Origin: Calothrix sp. HK-06
Lineage (GTDB): Bacteria; Cyanobacteriota; Cyanobacteriia; Cyanobacteriales; Nostocaceae
Direction of reading: 5' to 3'
DNA: 64,000 nucleotides
NCBI RefSeq assembly: GCF_001904745.1
Contig: NZ_MRCD01000025.1
Coordinates: 1 to 64,000, forward strand
This document shows, piece after piece, positions 28,082 through 37,632 of the stretch. Under the pieces are notes generated by a model. It saw only the letters and a program-made list of their open reading frames with translations, was not told where the DNA came from and ran no database searches. Position numbers and translations under genes: made by a program. Position 1 is the stretch's first letter; every line of letters begins with the position of its first letter.

Positions 28082-28126
28082 CCATTAGTCAATGGCTTAT
28101 GTACGCATATTGGTTGTGCTAGTTTA

Positions 28127-28154
28127 AGCGCGCGAATTCACGTAAAAGCGCGCT
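28127..28154. terminator. Hairpin between convergent CLC and cyAbrB genes
   Basis: AGCGCGC pairs with GCGCGCT over a 14-base loop. It lies 46 bases after the CLC stop codon. Terminator function is inferred from position; no T tract follows. Confidence 0.4.
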
Positions 28155-28340
28155 ATTAAACGTTCGCAACATAAAGTAGCCCCCTCCCAAGCATTTGGCA
28201 CCCTATATCACGTATATAGTTTGCGCGCACACAAAGCGCTTTCTTATTTCATAACGGCCATAAAAACAGCCATTGGTAATAAGCGCTCGAATGTGCTGAC
28301 TAATAACTAATGACTAATAAACAACTTGAGTTGAAGCTAT

Positions 28341-28754
28341 TTAAGCTGTAGCTTCCATTGCTTCACTTTCTTCACGTTCTTCTGAGTCTACCTGCTTGAG
28401 TCTGATGTGCTTTTTACCTAACGTGATGATGAACTCATCTCCTGCTTGGAGACCCATTTGTTTGGTATAAGCCGAACCGATAAGCAAGTTACCGTTTGAC
28501 TGCACGCTAATCCGATAGCTAGCGCTGCGTCCACCACGTCCATTTGCACTAGGTGAACTATCTAATTGAATGCCTTCTGCATCAATTAAAGCATTCAAGA
28601 ACTTCATCATATTAACGCGCTCGATGCCGTTTTTGGTAACTGTGTAGTATCCACAACGTTTAGCTTTTTCGTCTTTGCTCAGATTTTCGAGTTCTTTGAC
28701 TTTGGTGAGCAAATCTTCGCCGACGAGGGGTTCAATTTTTTTCTGTTTAGCCAT
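28341..28754 (-). CDS. cyAbrB-type transcriptional regulator (CalA/cyAbrB1-like)
   Basis: This protein of about 137 residues starts at the ATG MAKQKKIEPLVGEDLL, preceded in frame by a TTG that I reject. The N-terminal half (KDEKAKRCGYYTVTKNGIERVNM, written here in part) and the C-terminal AbrB-like swapped-hairpin domain (GRSASYRISVQSNGNLLIG, GLQAGDEFIITLGKKHIRL) match cyanobacterial AbrB proteins. In those the DNA-binding domain is at the C-terminus, opposite to Bacillus AbrB. The sequence is closer to the CalA/cyAbrB1 group than to cyAbrB2, in my judgement. These global regulators affect hydrogenase, nitrogen and carbon genes and are essential in some strains. A 710-base region separates it from the Rrf2 gene. 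Confidence 0.92.
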   Translation of the reverse strand: MAKQKKIEPLVGEDLLTKVKELENLSKDEKAKRCGYYTVTKNGIERVNMMKFLNALIDAEGIQLDSSPSANGRGGRSASYRISVQSNGNLLIGSAYTKQMGLQAGDEFIITLGKKHIRLKQVDSEEREESEAMEATA

Positions 28755-29464
28755 CAACGTAAAACAAAAATGAATGGTTCAAAAGGTCGAATCGTTTTTA
28801 TTTTAGCTGACAATTTGCTCTAAGCGAGTAGAACTTTTTATTTTTATATCAGCCTAGCTAAGTATATTACATAATTAGGTGGTTGAGAAGAGCAATATTA
28901 GCCTTATCGTCAAACTTTCTCTGGGGAACCGAAACTAAAGTCTAACAAACGTCATATCAAAACAAATTTATTTATAGTATCCACCCACAAGCTGTTTTTG
29001 TGTCTTTCTGCTTATTCGTACAACAGTGTCAAGTTTTGTAATGAATTTTGAATCGTGAAGTTAAATATCGCAGACAAAAGTCCGTAACGCGACAAGCGTA
29101 AATTTTGCACATAAGTGGCGCCGTTGTCTACAGCAGTTGCGCGTCTTCTATTTTCCAAAATCCCTACATATATAGATGTAGTTTGTAGATTTATGGTTTA
29201 TTTGCTACACTATCATCTTTCATTGACGTATAAAAAGGTATCCCTCAACCACTGTTGAGTTGCATCTATTATTGGTATATGGGTTAAGTATGTAAGTAAT
29301 CTCGTAAACTTTTGCGCGTTTCGGTACGAGCTTGTTTAAGATTCCCGAAGTAAAGCTAAAAAATTTGTCTTCTAACTCTTGGCATAAAAATTACCTTACC
29401 GCAAATGTAACACGCTATAACAAAACATAAATACGATTAAAACAAATAGCACAAATGTTTTCCT
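28755..29464. other. 710-base divergent region between cyAbrB and Rrf2 genes
   Basis: This long gap holds the promoters of two regulators. I see a short CTCAAC-CACT-GTTGAG hairpin (near 29245-29260), one GGCGCC site (29117) and T-rich tracts, but no open reading frame of note. Length and position would fit long leaders or a small RNA; the sequence alone gives no specific family. Confidence 0.45.
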
Positions 29465-29908
29465 ATGAAACTGACCACTCGCGGACATTACAGCGTTAAA
29501 GCATTACTCGACTTGAGTATGCTTCGACCTACGAAAAGCGCATCTGTTAAAGCAATTGCATCTCGTCAAGATATTCCTGCCCCTTATTTAGAAAAATTGC
29601 TAATCGAAATGCGGCGTGCAGGACTGGTAAAATCAATTCGTGGTGCCGTAGGTGGATACCAGCTAGCCAAACCACCCGCACAAATCTCAATAGGAGAAAT
29701 TTTAGAGGCAGTAGGTGAAAAAATTACTCATCTACCGCAACAAAAATCCGAACCCGACCAAGCTCTTGACTGGGTAACGTTAACTCTCTGGCAACGGCTA
29801 AATCAAAAACTTAAAGAAGCTTTATATAGTCTCACTTTAGCTGACCTTTATTACGATGCCCGCAGTTGGCAAGCATCCCTTGGTGAAGAAGCTAATTTTA
29901 TTGTTTAG
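29465..29908 (+). CDS. Rrf2-family transcriptional regulator lacking Fe-S cysteines
   Basis: This 147-residue protein begins with the Rrf2 winged helix: MKLTTRGHYSVKALLDLSML, then SVKAIASRQDIPAPYLEKLL, RRAGLVKSIRGAVGGYQLAK and ISIGEILEAVG. Rrf2 proteins such as IscR, NsrR and RirA bind a [2Fe-2S] or [4Fe-4S] cluster through three cysteines in the region after the wing. No cysteine occurs in the whole protein, so it must sense something else or act as an apo-repressor. It precedes cbiB by 10 bases, suggesting co-transcription with cobalamin synthesis, and pyrR follows. Confidence 0.9.
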   Translation: MKLTTRGHYSVKALLDLSMLRPTKSASVKAIASRQDIPAPYLEKLLIEMRRAGLVKSIRGAVGGYQLAKPPAQISIGEILEAVGEKITHLPQQKSEPDQALDWVTLTLWQRLNQKLKEALYSLTLADLYYDARSWQASLGEEANFIV

Positions 29909-29918
29909 TCAATAGTCA

Positions 29919-30926
29919 ATGGTAACAATTACAGATAAATTACTAATAACTAACGTTTTTGTGTTGCTGATTGCAGCACTCTTAGACTATTTAATTGGCG
30001 ACCCTATTAATTGGCTTCATCCAGTCCAAGTAATGGGGTGGGTAATTTCTCGTTTCACTAATATCGCTTTATTCTTATGTAAGAATGCTTTGACACAAAG
30101 AATCGCTGGTATTCTCCTTACTATTCTTTTAATATTAGGCACTGGTGCCATCAGCACTATATTGATAAAAGCGACTTTATGGATACATCCTAACTTCGGA
30201 ATTATTACCAAATGCATTTTACTTGCAAGTTGTTTTGCCGCAAAAAGTTTAAGAAACGCTGCTGAAACTGTCTTGGAGCCATTAATTTTAGAAGATATTG
30301 CGACTGCACGTCTGAATCTTAGCCAATTTGTAGGACGCGACACTGAAAATCTCTCTAAATCAGAAATATTACGTGCTGTTTTAGAAACTGTTACCGAAAA
30401 CGCCACCGACGCTGTTATGGCACCTTTATTTTATGCAATTATTGGTATATTTATTAGTGCATATATACCAATAATTGAACCTGTATCTTTAGCATTGGCA
30501 TATAAAGCTAGTAGTACTTTAGATTCAATGGTAGGTTATAAACAGCACCCCTACACATATTTAGGTTGCTTTAGCGCACGAACTGAAGATTTTTTAACTT
30601 GGGTACCTTGTCGTTTGACTGTAATAACTTTAGCTTTAATCTCTTTTAAACCTTTATATATATGGAATATTTGTTGTCGTGATGCGGTATTAGACCCTAG
30701 TCCAAACTCTGGGTGGAGTGAGTGCGCTTATGCTGCCATACTAGGAGTGCAAGTCGGTGGCACCAATTCTTACCGAGGAGTAATTAAACATAAACCCTTA
30801 TTGGGAGATAACATTCACCCAATTCAACCATCTTCAATCCGAGATTCGCTACAACTAACGAGATATTCGTTTTTAATATGGTTGGGGGTAGCTACCTCTA
30901 TAGGCTTTTTGGTGACAAACAGGTAA
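29919..30926 (+). CDS. cbiB: Adenosylcobinamide-phosphate synthase
   Basis: This 335-residue polytopic membrane protein opens with ALLDYLIGDPINWLHPVQVMG, the N-terminal signature of CbiB/CobD. It contains RDTENLSKSEILRAVLETVT, DAVMAPLFYAIIG, and ASSTLDSMVGYK, all core family segments. The enzyme attaches aminopropanol phosphate to adenosylcobyric acid in cobalamin (or pseudocobalamin) synthesis. No other cob gene lies in the window. The ATG sits only 10 bases after the Rrf2 stop, in a TAGTCAATAGTCAATGG sequence that looks like heptamer repeat remains. Confidence 0.93.
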   Translation: MVTITDKLLITNVFVLLIAALLDYLIGDPINWLHPVQVMGWVISRFTNIALFLCKNALTQRIAGILLTILLILGTGAISTILIKATLWIHPNFGIITKCILLASCFAAKSLRNAAETVLEPLILEDIATARLNLSQFVGRDTENLSKSEILRAVLETVTENATDAVMAPLFYAIIGIFISAYIPIIEPVSLALAYKASSTLDSMVGYKQHPYTYLGCFSARTEDFLTWVPCRLTVITLALISFKPLYIWNICCRDAVLDPSPNSGWSECAYAAILGVQVGGTNSYRGVIKHKPLLGDNIHPIQPSSIRDSLQLTRYSFLIWLGVATSIGFLVTNR

Positions 30927-30965
30927 TCATAAATATAAAGCTTAAGAATTAGGGAAACTAATTAT

Positions 30966-31508
30966 ATGAATCTGTCTGCGAAAGTAGTCTCCATACTTTC
31001 ACCTGAAGAAATTCGTCGCACTGTAAACCGTCTAGCTTCGCAAATTATCGAAAGAACTCGTGATTTATCGCAGTTAGTGCTTTTAGGTATTTTTACAAGA
31101 GGGGTACCACTTGCTGAATTACTCGCGCGTCAAATCGAAGCAATGGAAGGCATTTCAGTTCCAGTTGGAGCGTTAGATATCACGTTTTACCGCGATGACC
31201 TTGACCAAATTGGTCTACGAACTCCAGCAAAAACTGATATCCCTTATGACTTAACAGATAAAACAGTTGTTCTTGTTGATGACGTTATTTTTAAAGGCAG
31301 AACTATTCGAGCAGCTTTAAATGCTGTTAACGAATATGGTAGACCAGAAGTAATTCGTTTGGCTGTGCTAGTTGACCGAGGTCATAGAGAAGTCCCGATT
31401 CATCCTGACTTTATTGGCAAGCAGCTACCTACTGCGAAAGAAGAAATCGTTAAAGTTTACTTGAATGACTTTGATGGCCGCGATGCAGTAGAACTTATAA
31501 GTTGCTGA
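30966..31508 (+). CDS. pyrR: Bifunctional PyrR: pyrimidine regulator / uracil phosphoribosyltransferase
   Basis: This 180-residue protein shows the PRPP-binding motif [20 protein letters not shown] (about 98-117) and the family segments [18 protein letters not shown] and [27 protein letters not shown] follows near 138. In Bacillus PyrR binds pyr mRNA and controls attenuation and also makes UMP weakly. No pyr genes are adjacent, so in this genome it may act mainly as an enzyme or on distant targets. AGGGAAACTA upstream serves as a weak ribosome site. Confidence 0.93.
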   Translation: MNLSAKVVSILSPEEIRRTVNRLASQIIERTRDLSQLVLLGIFTRGVPLAELLARQIEAMEGISVPVGALDITFYRDDLDQIGLRTPAKTDIPYDLTDKTVVLVDDVIFKGRTIRAALNAVNEYGRPEVIRLAVLVDRGHREVPIHPDFIGKQLPTAKEEIVKVYLNDFDGRDAVELISC

Positions 31509-31591
31509 TATGTCGCTAATATATTGATGAGTTTGGCAATAGGTATTAATATTTATTAATATACTGTTAACAAACTTTACGCTCTTTCAAT

Positions 31592-31801
31592 ATGAATTTT
31601 TTTCTGGTGGCTATAGACAAGGCATCTTACAACTCGCATCTCCAGGCGATTTTGACTTTTGTGGGTATAGGAGGATTTTTAGCAGCTACGATTCTTGGCT
31701 CAATTGGTTGGTATAACTCGAAGCGTCCCGCAGGTTGGGAAGCAAGTGAGGCGCCTGGTTGGGTACCAAAAGTTCCTGAAAGACAAAAAAACCAAGATTA
31801 G
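31592..31801 (+). CDS. Small single-helix membrane protein, possibly Psb35-like
   Basis: This 69-residue protein has one membrane helix (about 22-42, LTFVGIGGFLAATILGSIGW). The basic-aromatic border YNSKRPAGWE and a Pro-rich hydrophilic tail (APGWVPKVPERQK) follow. This layout recalls the photosystem II assembly factor Psb35, which stabilises the CP47 module with Hlips in Synechocystis. The match is from memory of the layout and is uncertain. The gene carries a GGCGCC site and is followed by a hairpin. Confidence 0.65.
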   Translation: MNFFLVAIDKASYNSHLQAILTFVGIGGFLAATILGSIGWYNSKRPAGWEASEAPGWVPKVPERQKNQD

Positions 31802-31880
31802 GTTCTCACCTCATAATTGGACTTGCATGGTGGTGTACCAAATACCACTTGCCACCAAGCAGTTCAAATATATTAGTAAG

Positions 31881-31903
31881 CCTAACTTTTAGTTAGGGTT
31901 TTA
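31881..31903. terminator. Short hairpin between convergent genes
   Basis: CCTAAC-TTTTA-GTTAGG forms a 6-bp stem followed by GTTTTA. It lies between the Psb35-like gene and the minus-strand hybrid kinase. Confidence 0.55.
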
Positions 31904-31929
31904 AACCCAAATTTTCGATAATTTGTTAG

Positions 31930-33819
31930 TCAGGTGCTTTTAACGGCGCCTATTGTTTGTAAGAGTTGTTTGGCAGTATAGGGTTTGGATAGGAAGGCTT
32001 TGACACCTATTTCTGTTGCACTGTTTATTTTATCGCTGGAGATAAGTCCGCTGACTGCAATAATTTTGACAGCGGGGTTAATTTTTTGTAGTGTCCTAAT
32101 AGTTGTTAATCCATCCATTGCGGGCATAATCATATCTGTCAGCACAATTTCGATTTTATCACGGTGTTCAGCGTATAAAGCTATTGCCTCAATACCGTCG
32201 CAAGCTGTTATGATTTTATAATTGTAAGTTTCTAACGATGTTTTAGTGACATTGCGGATTGAATCTTCATCATCGACGACTAATATTAACTCACCGTTAC
32301 CTTGTGGTAATTGTGTTTCACTCTCTTCTATGGTTTCGGAAATTTGCTGTGCAGGTAAATAAATTTGAAATTTACTACCTTTGTTGATGTCACTAATAAC
32401 GTTTATAAATCCCCCGTGACTTTTGACTATTCCTAAAACAGTAGAAAGTCCTAGTCCTGTACCTTTACCAAGCTCTTTGGTGGTAAAGAATGGTTCAAAT
32501 ATACGGTCTACTATATCTGAAGGTATGCCAACACCTGTATCTGTAATTGATACTAATATATAATTGCCAACTTTTGCTTCAATATTCATATTGGCAAAAT
32601 TTTCATCAATAAAAATATTTTCAGCGGATATTTCTAGTTTTCCTCCCTGTGGCATTGCATCACGCGCATTGACGCAAAGGTTCATCAAAACTTGGTGGAG
32701 TTGAGTCGCATTACCTATAACAGTCCATAATTCCGGATGGATATTTATAGATACTTGAATCGATTTTGGAAATGTTTCTTTAATAATTTGTTGAATTTCA
32801 GTAAGCAGGTGCTTGATTTGTGTCAATGCACGCTCACCCTCAATGCCACGTGTAAATGATAGTACTTGCTTCACCAAATTGGCGCCGCGTTTGGCGTTAG
32901 ATATTAGTATTGGTAAAAGTCGCTGACTGCGTTCGTCGCGCAACTGCGACTCTAAAAGTTGTGCTGTCATTAAAATCGGCGCCAACACGTTGTTAAGGTC
33001 ATGTGCAATACCGCTTGCTAAAGTTCCAATACTTTCTAAACGTTGTGCGCGAAAAAACTGGGCTTCTAACTGTTTTTTTTGCGTTATATCTGTATTTACT
33101 ACAAGAACAGCTTGTGCTTTATTATCAAATTCTGGTACTAATGTCCAACGACTTTCAACAATAATCATATTACCTGATTTTGTAGTTTGTTTTAACTCGC
33201 CTTCCCAGGCGCCATTTCTGAGCAGGATATTAAAAGCTGATTGTAATTGTGACAAGTTCTTTTCTTGCCAAAGCTGTATTGTCTGTTTACCTATTGCGTC
33301 TTCCTCTTTCCAGCCGTACAAACTTTCTGCGGCTTTATTCCAAAAAAGTATTTGATTTTTTAAATTACAAACAAAAATGGCATCGGTGGCAACATTAAGT
33401 AAAGCTGCTTGTTCACGAATTTTACGTTCCGCACGCTTACGTTCTAATGCGTAGCGAATCGAACGCTCGAGTAATGCTGCATTAAGTTGACTTTTTTCTA
33501 AATAATCAGCGGCGCCAGCTTGCATCGCTTCAATATCAATATCACGTTCGCCTTGACCTGTCAGTAAAATCATAGGCGCCGTTGTACCCGAAGCTACAGC
33601 AACACGTAATAACTCCAAGCCATTACCTTCACCCAAACGATAATCAACAAGATAAACATCGTGCTGATGTTTGGCAATTTCCACGAGTCCAGCTTCATAA
33701 CTGCTGACCCATTCTAATTTGCACCCAGCTACCTGAAATTCAGAAAACCAATCACGAGTTAAGACGTAATCATCTTCATCGTCATCGATAAGAAGCACCT
33801 GGATGGGGCTATTTTTCAT
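31930..33819 (-). CDS. Hybrid histidine kinase: REC-PAS-HisKA-HATPase-REC
   Basis: This 629-residue protein has an N-terminal receiver with D59 (YLVDYRLGEGNG). A PAS domain follows (about 140-250, TDAIFVCNLKNQILFWNKAA), then a kinase core with the phospho-accepting H273 in the H-box GTLASGIAHDLNNVLAP. The N-box (LCVNARDAMPQGG), G boxes (DTGVGIP, GKGTGLGLSTVLG) and a C-terminal receiver with D in LTDMIMPAMDG come after. It is the last gene of a minus-strand block (985-aa kinase, response regulator 33834, this gene), 14 bases after the response regulator, so the pair is likely co-transcribed. Its PAS-HisKA-HATPase-REC part is closely similar to the C-terminal part of the 1068-aa kinase nearby. 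Confidence 0.92.
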   Translation of the reverse strand: MKNSPIQVLLIDDDEDDYVLTRDWFSEFQVAGCKLEWVSSYEAGLVEIAKHQHDVYLVDYRLGEGNGLELLRVAVASGTTAPMILLTGQGERDIDIEAMQAGAADYLEKSQLNAALLERSIRYALERKRAERKIREQAALLNVATDAIFVCNLKNQILFWNKAAESLYGWKEEDAIGKQTIQLWQEKNLSQLQSAFNILLRNGAWEGELKQTTKSGNMIIVESRWTLVPEFDNKAQAVLVVNTDITQKKQLEAQFFRAQRLESIGTLASGIAHDLNNVLAPILMTAQLLESQLRDERSQRLLPILISNAKRGANLVKQVLSFTRGIEGERALTQIKHLLTEIQQIIKETFPKSIQVSINIHPELWTVIGNATQLHQVLMNLCVNARDAMPQGGKLEISAENIFIDENFANMNIEAKVGNYILVSITDTGVGIPSDIVDRIFEPFFTTKELGKGTGLGLSTVLGIVKSHGGFINVISDINKGSKFQIYLPAQQISETIEESETQLPQGNGELILVVDDEDSIRNVTKTSLETYNYKIITACDGIEAIALYAEHRDKIEIVLTDMIMPAMDGLTTIRTLQKINPAVKIIAVSGLISSDKINSATEIGVKAFLSKPYTAKQLLQTIGAVKST

Positions 33820-33833
33820 GATTTCCTCCCCGT

Positions 33834-34280
33834 TTAGAACGGTAGTTCTACAATTTCAAACCAGTACTTTCCAATAGTTCGCATCACTTCAACTAAAGCT
33901 GCAAAATTCATTGGTTTAATTATGAACGAATTTGCACCTAATTCATATGTACGATATATATCTTCTGGTGCTTTGGAAGTCGTCAGTACAATTACAGGGA
34001 TTTTTCGTAACTCCGGGTCATTCTTTATTTCCTTAAGCGCTTCACGACCGTCCTTTTTGGGCATATTTAAATCCAGTAAAATCAACCCAGGACGAGGTGA
34101 ACTGCTCAAAGATACATACCGACCGCGATGATACAAATAATCCATCAACTCCTCACCGTCTCTTACTACATACAATTCGCTTGACAATCGACTTTCTGCC
34201 AATGCCTCGCGTGCTAACATGCAATCGTCTTCATCGTCATCTGCTAATAGAATTTTTACAGTTGTCTGCCGACCTATCAC
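33834..34280 (-). CDS. Single-domain response regulator, Rcp1-like
   Basis: This 148-residue receiver has the acidic pair DDDEDD at 14-19, phosphorylation site D70 (LILLDLNMPKKDGRE), the T/S switch (IVLTTSKAPED) and the conserved Lys (IIKPMNF). The longer beta4-alpha4 region (EDIYRTYELGANSFIIKP) and the YHRGRY insertion are typical of phytochrome-partner regulators such as Rcp1. There is no output domain, so it probably relays phosphate between neighbouring kinases. It sits between two hybrid kinases, 14 bases before one of them. Confidence 0.9.
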   Translation of the reverse strand: MIGRQTTVKILLADDDEDDCMLAREALAESRLSSELYVVRDGEELMDYLYHRGRYVSLSSSPRPGLILLDLNMPKKDGREALKEIKNDPELRKIPVIVLTTSKAPEDIYRTYELGANSFIIKPMNFAALVEVMRTIGKYWFEIVELPF

Positions 34281-34434
34281 TATGCATTTTCTCCTTTTTT
34301 GCTAACAATAGTATTGGTTTAGTATTAAATCTCAATATAAAATGTGACAATAATACGTATTTTCTCAGACACTATGAAGGTATCATAATCTTTCTCAAAC
34401 ATGAAAATTGGTAATTGAAGACTAAAAACCCTTT

Positions 34435-37350
34435 TTACTTACTTATCGGTAATATCACGATAAATTTTGCACCTTGTCCAGGTTGACTTTTGGCGGTAAT
34501 GCTTCCGTGGTGTCGCTCAACAATTTTGCGGCATATAGCTAACCCAATACCTGTCCCGTCATATTCACTACGTCCATGTAATCGTTGAAAAACTTGAAAA
34601 ATACGGTCGCAATATTTTTCATCAAACCCAATACCGTTATCTTGAACTGTAATTTGGTACATTTGTACAGTTTCTTTGGCGATTATTTCGCTATAAATAC
34701 TTACAATTGGAGCAACTTTCGGACGATGAAATTTCAGAGCATTCCCAATTAAGTTTTGTAATAGTTGTCGCATTTGAAGTGGGTCGGCGTTAATTGTTGG
34801 TAAATCGCCTAACTCAATGCGTCCAGAAGCTTGTGCAATAGTTTCCTCCAAGTCAGATAATACTTCATAAGCAATTTGCGACAAGTCAACAGGTACAAAC
34901 GGTTGAGCGCGCGTTGTTAGACGCGACAATGTTAATAAATCTTCGATTAGTGCCTGCATACGCCCAGTGGCATTTTGCATTCGTTCAAGATAATCACGTC
35001 CTTGAACAGAAAGATTCTCATTACACGTACTTTTGAGTCGGTCTCCAAATGCTTTAATTTTTCGTAGTGGTTCTTGTAAATCGTGAGAAGCAATAAAGGC
35101 AAATTGTTGAAGTTCCTCGTTGGAACGCGTAAGTTCTTGACGCTGTAATGTTTCTTTCTCTAAAAGTTTTGCTTGAGCCAGAGCAATACCAATTTGGTCG
35201 GCAAGTTGACGCAATAGCTCAATTTCCCATGTCGTCCAATGACGGGTATGCCCACATTGGTGGGCTATTAACAATCCCCACAGTTGATTGTGAAGTAAAA
35301 TCGGCACAACAAGGTTTGCTTTGACGGCAAATTGCCGCAAAAATTCGACGTGGCAAGCTTGAATACTACCATTATTAATATCCGCTAGCGAGGCAATGTG
35401 TCCTTGGCGATATTTCTGAATATAATTTTCATTAAAACAAGGATCAAAAATCTCTCGCCCTAACATTACAGGAAAACCAGGAACAACAGCTTCTTGAACT
35501 GCCGTCACCACACCATTTGACCGCAACCGCAAAATTAATACACGGTCAGCGTTAAGTACTTTTTGGACTTCAATAACGCTAGTCGATAAGATTTCGTCGA
35601 TTTGCAGCGATTGACGAACTTTTAGAGTAAAATCAGCAAATAATTGAGTACGTAAATTCTGACGCTGTAATTCTTCTTGAACCCTTTTACGCTCGGAAAT
35701 ATCCATCATGGCGCCAATCATCCTAACTGCGGCGCCTCCAATTCTTACAACATAACCTCGGTCTAAAATATACGCATACGAATTATCAGCGCGTCGAAAG
35801 CGATACTCGTTCGACCAAACTTGTTTTCCCCTATCAATAACAGCTTGCATATCGACGACAATCCGCCATCTATCATCTGGGTGAATGCGTTCGCGCCACC
35901 AAGTTAAGGTCGAGCTAGCATCCGACGTTGAATATCCAAAAAGCGTAGTAACACTTTCATTCCACCATACGCGGTTAGTTATTAAATCCCAGTCCCATAC
36001 AGCGTCGTTTGTTGCTCGCGCGAGTATTTGAAATCTTTCTTCACTTTGCTGTAACCGTGTTTCGGCTAACTTACGTTCAATTGCTGTTGCTAAAACGTTG
36101 GCTACTGCTTGTAAAAAGTAAACTTCATCGCGGTTATAATTTCTCGGTGACTTTGAGTGGGCGCCTAAAATACCAAAAGGGCGTTCTTGACAATGAATAA
36201 CAACACTGACACCGCTAACAACATCATGTTCTGCTAGCAATTGTGATTTATTAAATCGTGTTTCACTTGCAAAATTATTTACAATAACTGGTTCAGTGGA
36301 AATTAAAGTAAATCCAGCTTGCGATAAGTGTCCAGTATTGACTTTTGCTTTCCCTATTAAACCTTCGCGCCATCCAACTCCAGAACGTAATAAAAAATTA
36401 TTTTCATCAACACACAATTCAAGTATTTTAGAATACTCAACTCCTAAACTTTGAGCAATGACGACTACTGCTCGTTGCATTAACGTATTTAAACTAGAAC
36501 CTGCCAGCGCTAATTGGCTCAACTCAGCTACGATTGCTTGACGGTTAGCATATATTTCTAGTGCTTCTTCTGAGTGTTTACGCTTGGTAATGTCCATATC
36601 AACTCCAGACATTCTCACTGCGGTGCCTTTTTCGTCGCAAAATACTACACCTTTACTTGCCATCCAACGAATTGTATTATCGGGTAGCAAAGCTCGAAAT
36701 TCTAGGTCATATTCTGTTCCTTCTTCAACCGCGCGTTTGACTGCATTTGTAACTAAATTTCTGTCGTTCGGATGAACGCAACGTATAAAAGCTTCATAAT
36801 TACCTGTAAATGCACCTTTTTCTAACCCAAATAAAGATTCTTTATCATCCGACCAAGTAACTGTGTCAGTAACTATATTCCAATCCCAGGCGCCCATTTG
36901 GGCAGATTTTAAAGCTATTACTAACTGTGCTTCACGTCGTAATGCGTACTCTGTTTGCTCTTTCAATTTTTCCATTGTGTGCTTGGCTTCAAGCAAACGA
37001 CGAACCCGTTGACGCAACACTTGCCAGTGAATTGGTTTTGTAACGTAATCTGTGGCGCCTGCTGAGAAAGCATTTTCAACTGAAATTTGATCGGCAAGTC
37101 CTGTAACCATTAAAATTGGAAGATTTTCGGCTTGGGGAAATGACCGTAACTGAGCGCAGCAAGTAAAACCATCCATTTCCCCCATTAAAGCATCAAGCAA
37201 TATCATGTCTGGCTGTCGCTCTTGATATAGCACTAGCGCTTCAGAGCCACTACAGGCTTCGATAATTTGATATCCAGAGTATTCAAGTAACTCGCGCAAT
37301 TGCATCCGAGTCAATACGTCATCGTCTACAACTAAAATTAAATTATTCAT
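34435..37350 (-). CDS. Multi-sensor histidine kinase: REC-PAS-GAF-PAS-GAF-HisKA-HATPase
   Basis: An upstream in-frame TTG (37392) exists, but the ATG at 37350 (MNNLILVVDDDVLTRMQLRE) starts right at the receiver domain and is preferred, giving about 971 residues. The receiver D lies in MILLDALMGEMDG. PAS domains with PAC segments (VRMSGVDMDITKRK, VRMIGAMMDISERK) alternate with two GAF domains. The second GAF contains PCFNENYIQKYRQGHI and HVEFLRQFAVKANLVVPIL, like phytochrome-type GAFs. The kinase core has the H-box FIASHDLQEPLRKI and N/G boxes (LIGNALKFHRP, DGTGIGLAI). The SHDLQEPLRKI H-box is typical of phytochrome-like kinases. The C residue context for bilin attachment is not clear. Confidence 0.9.
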   Translation of the reverse strand: MNNLILVVDDDVLTRMQLRELLEYSGYQIIEACSGSEALVLYQERQPDMILLDALMGEMDGFTCCAQLRSFPQAENLPILMVTGLADQISVENAFSAGATDYVTKPIHWQVLRQRVRRLLEAKHTMEKLKEQTEYALRREAQLVIALKSAQMGAWDWNIVTDTVTWSDDKESLFGLEKGAFTGNYEAFIRCVHPNDRNLVTNAVKRAVEEGTEYDLEFRALLPDNTIRWMASKGVVFCDEKGTAVRMSGVDMDITKRKHSEEALEIYANRQAIVAELSQLALAGSSLNTLMQRAVVVIAQSLGVEYSKILELCVDENNFLLRSGVGWREGLIGKAKVNTGHLSQAGFTLISTEPVIVNNFASETRFNKSQLLAEHDVVSGVSVVIHCQERPFGILGAHSKSPRNYNRDEVYFLQAVANVLATAIERKLAETRLQQSEERFQILARATNDAVWDWDLITNRVWWNESVTTLFGYSTSDASSTLTWWRERIHPDDRWRIVVDMQAVIDRGKQVWSNEYRFRRADNSYAYILDRGYVVRIGGAAVRMIGAMMDISERKRVQEELQRQNLRTQLFADFTLKVRQSLQIDEILSTSVIEVQKVLNADRVLILRLRSNGVVTAVQEAVVPGFPVMLGREIFDPCFNENYIQKYRQGHIASLADINNGSIQACHVEFLRQFAVKANLVVPILLHNQLWGLLIAHQCGHTRHWTTWEIELLRQLADQIGIALAQAKLLEKETLQRQELTRSNEELQQFAFIASHDLQEPLRKIKAFGDRLKSTCNENLSVQGRDYLERMQNATGRMQALIEDLLTLSRLTTRAQPFVPVDLSQIAYEVLSDLEETIAQASGRIELGDLPTINADPLQMRQLLQNLIGNALKFHRPKVAPIVSIYSEIIAKETVQMYQITVQDNGIGFDEKYCDRIFQVFQRLHGRSEYDGTGIGLAICRKIVERHHGSITAKSQPGQGAKFIVILPISK

Positions 37351-37596
37351 TTTAAAGCAAGATTTATTTGTTCGTAATTCATAATTACTCAAATTTTAAT
37401 AGTATTTTTTTGTTAAATATTTTCAATTGTAAATAATCGTAACATAATATTTAATTACACTTTGGTGGTTTTTAATTCTTGGACTATATTTTTCGCATTT
37501 TTATATAAGTTTCTATCTAAAAATAATTAGTTTTTTTATCATTAGCTTCGCAATAGTTCGATGTATTTATAATACTTCAGAAATTTTTATACAATT

Positions 37597-37626
37597 GGTT
37601 GAGTTACGCGAAGCCTACACCCAACC
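37597..37626. repeat. Dispersed intergenic palindromic repeat
   Basis: GGTTGAGTTACGCGAAGCCT continues into ACACCCAACC. It has outer GGTT/AACC arms and resembles the GGTTGGGT...AACCCAACC repeats between genes of filamentous cyanobacteria. It lies just after the stop of the 1068-aa kinase. Confidence 0.45.
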
Positions 37627-37632
37627 TACATA

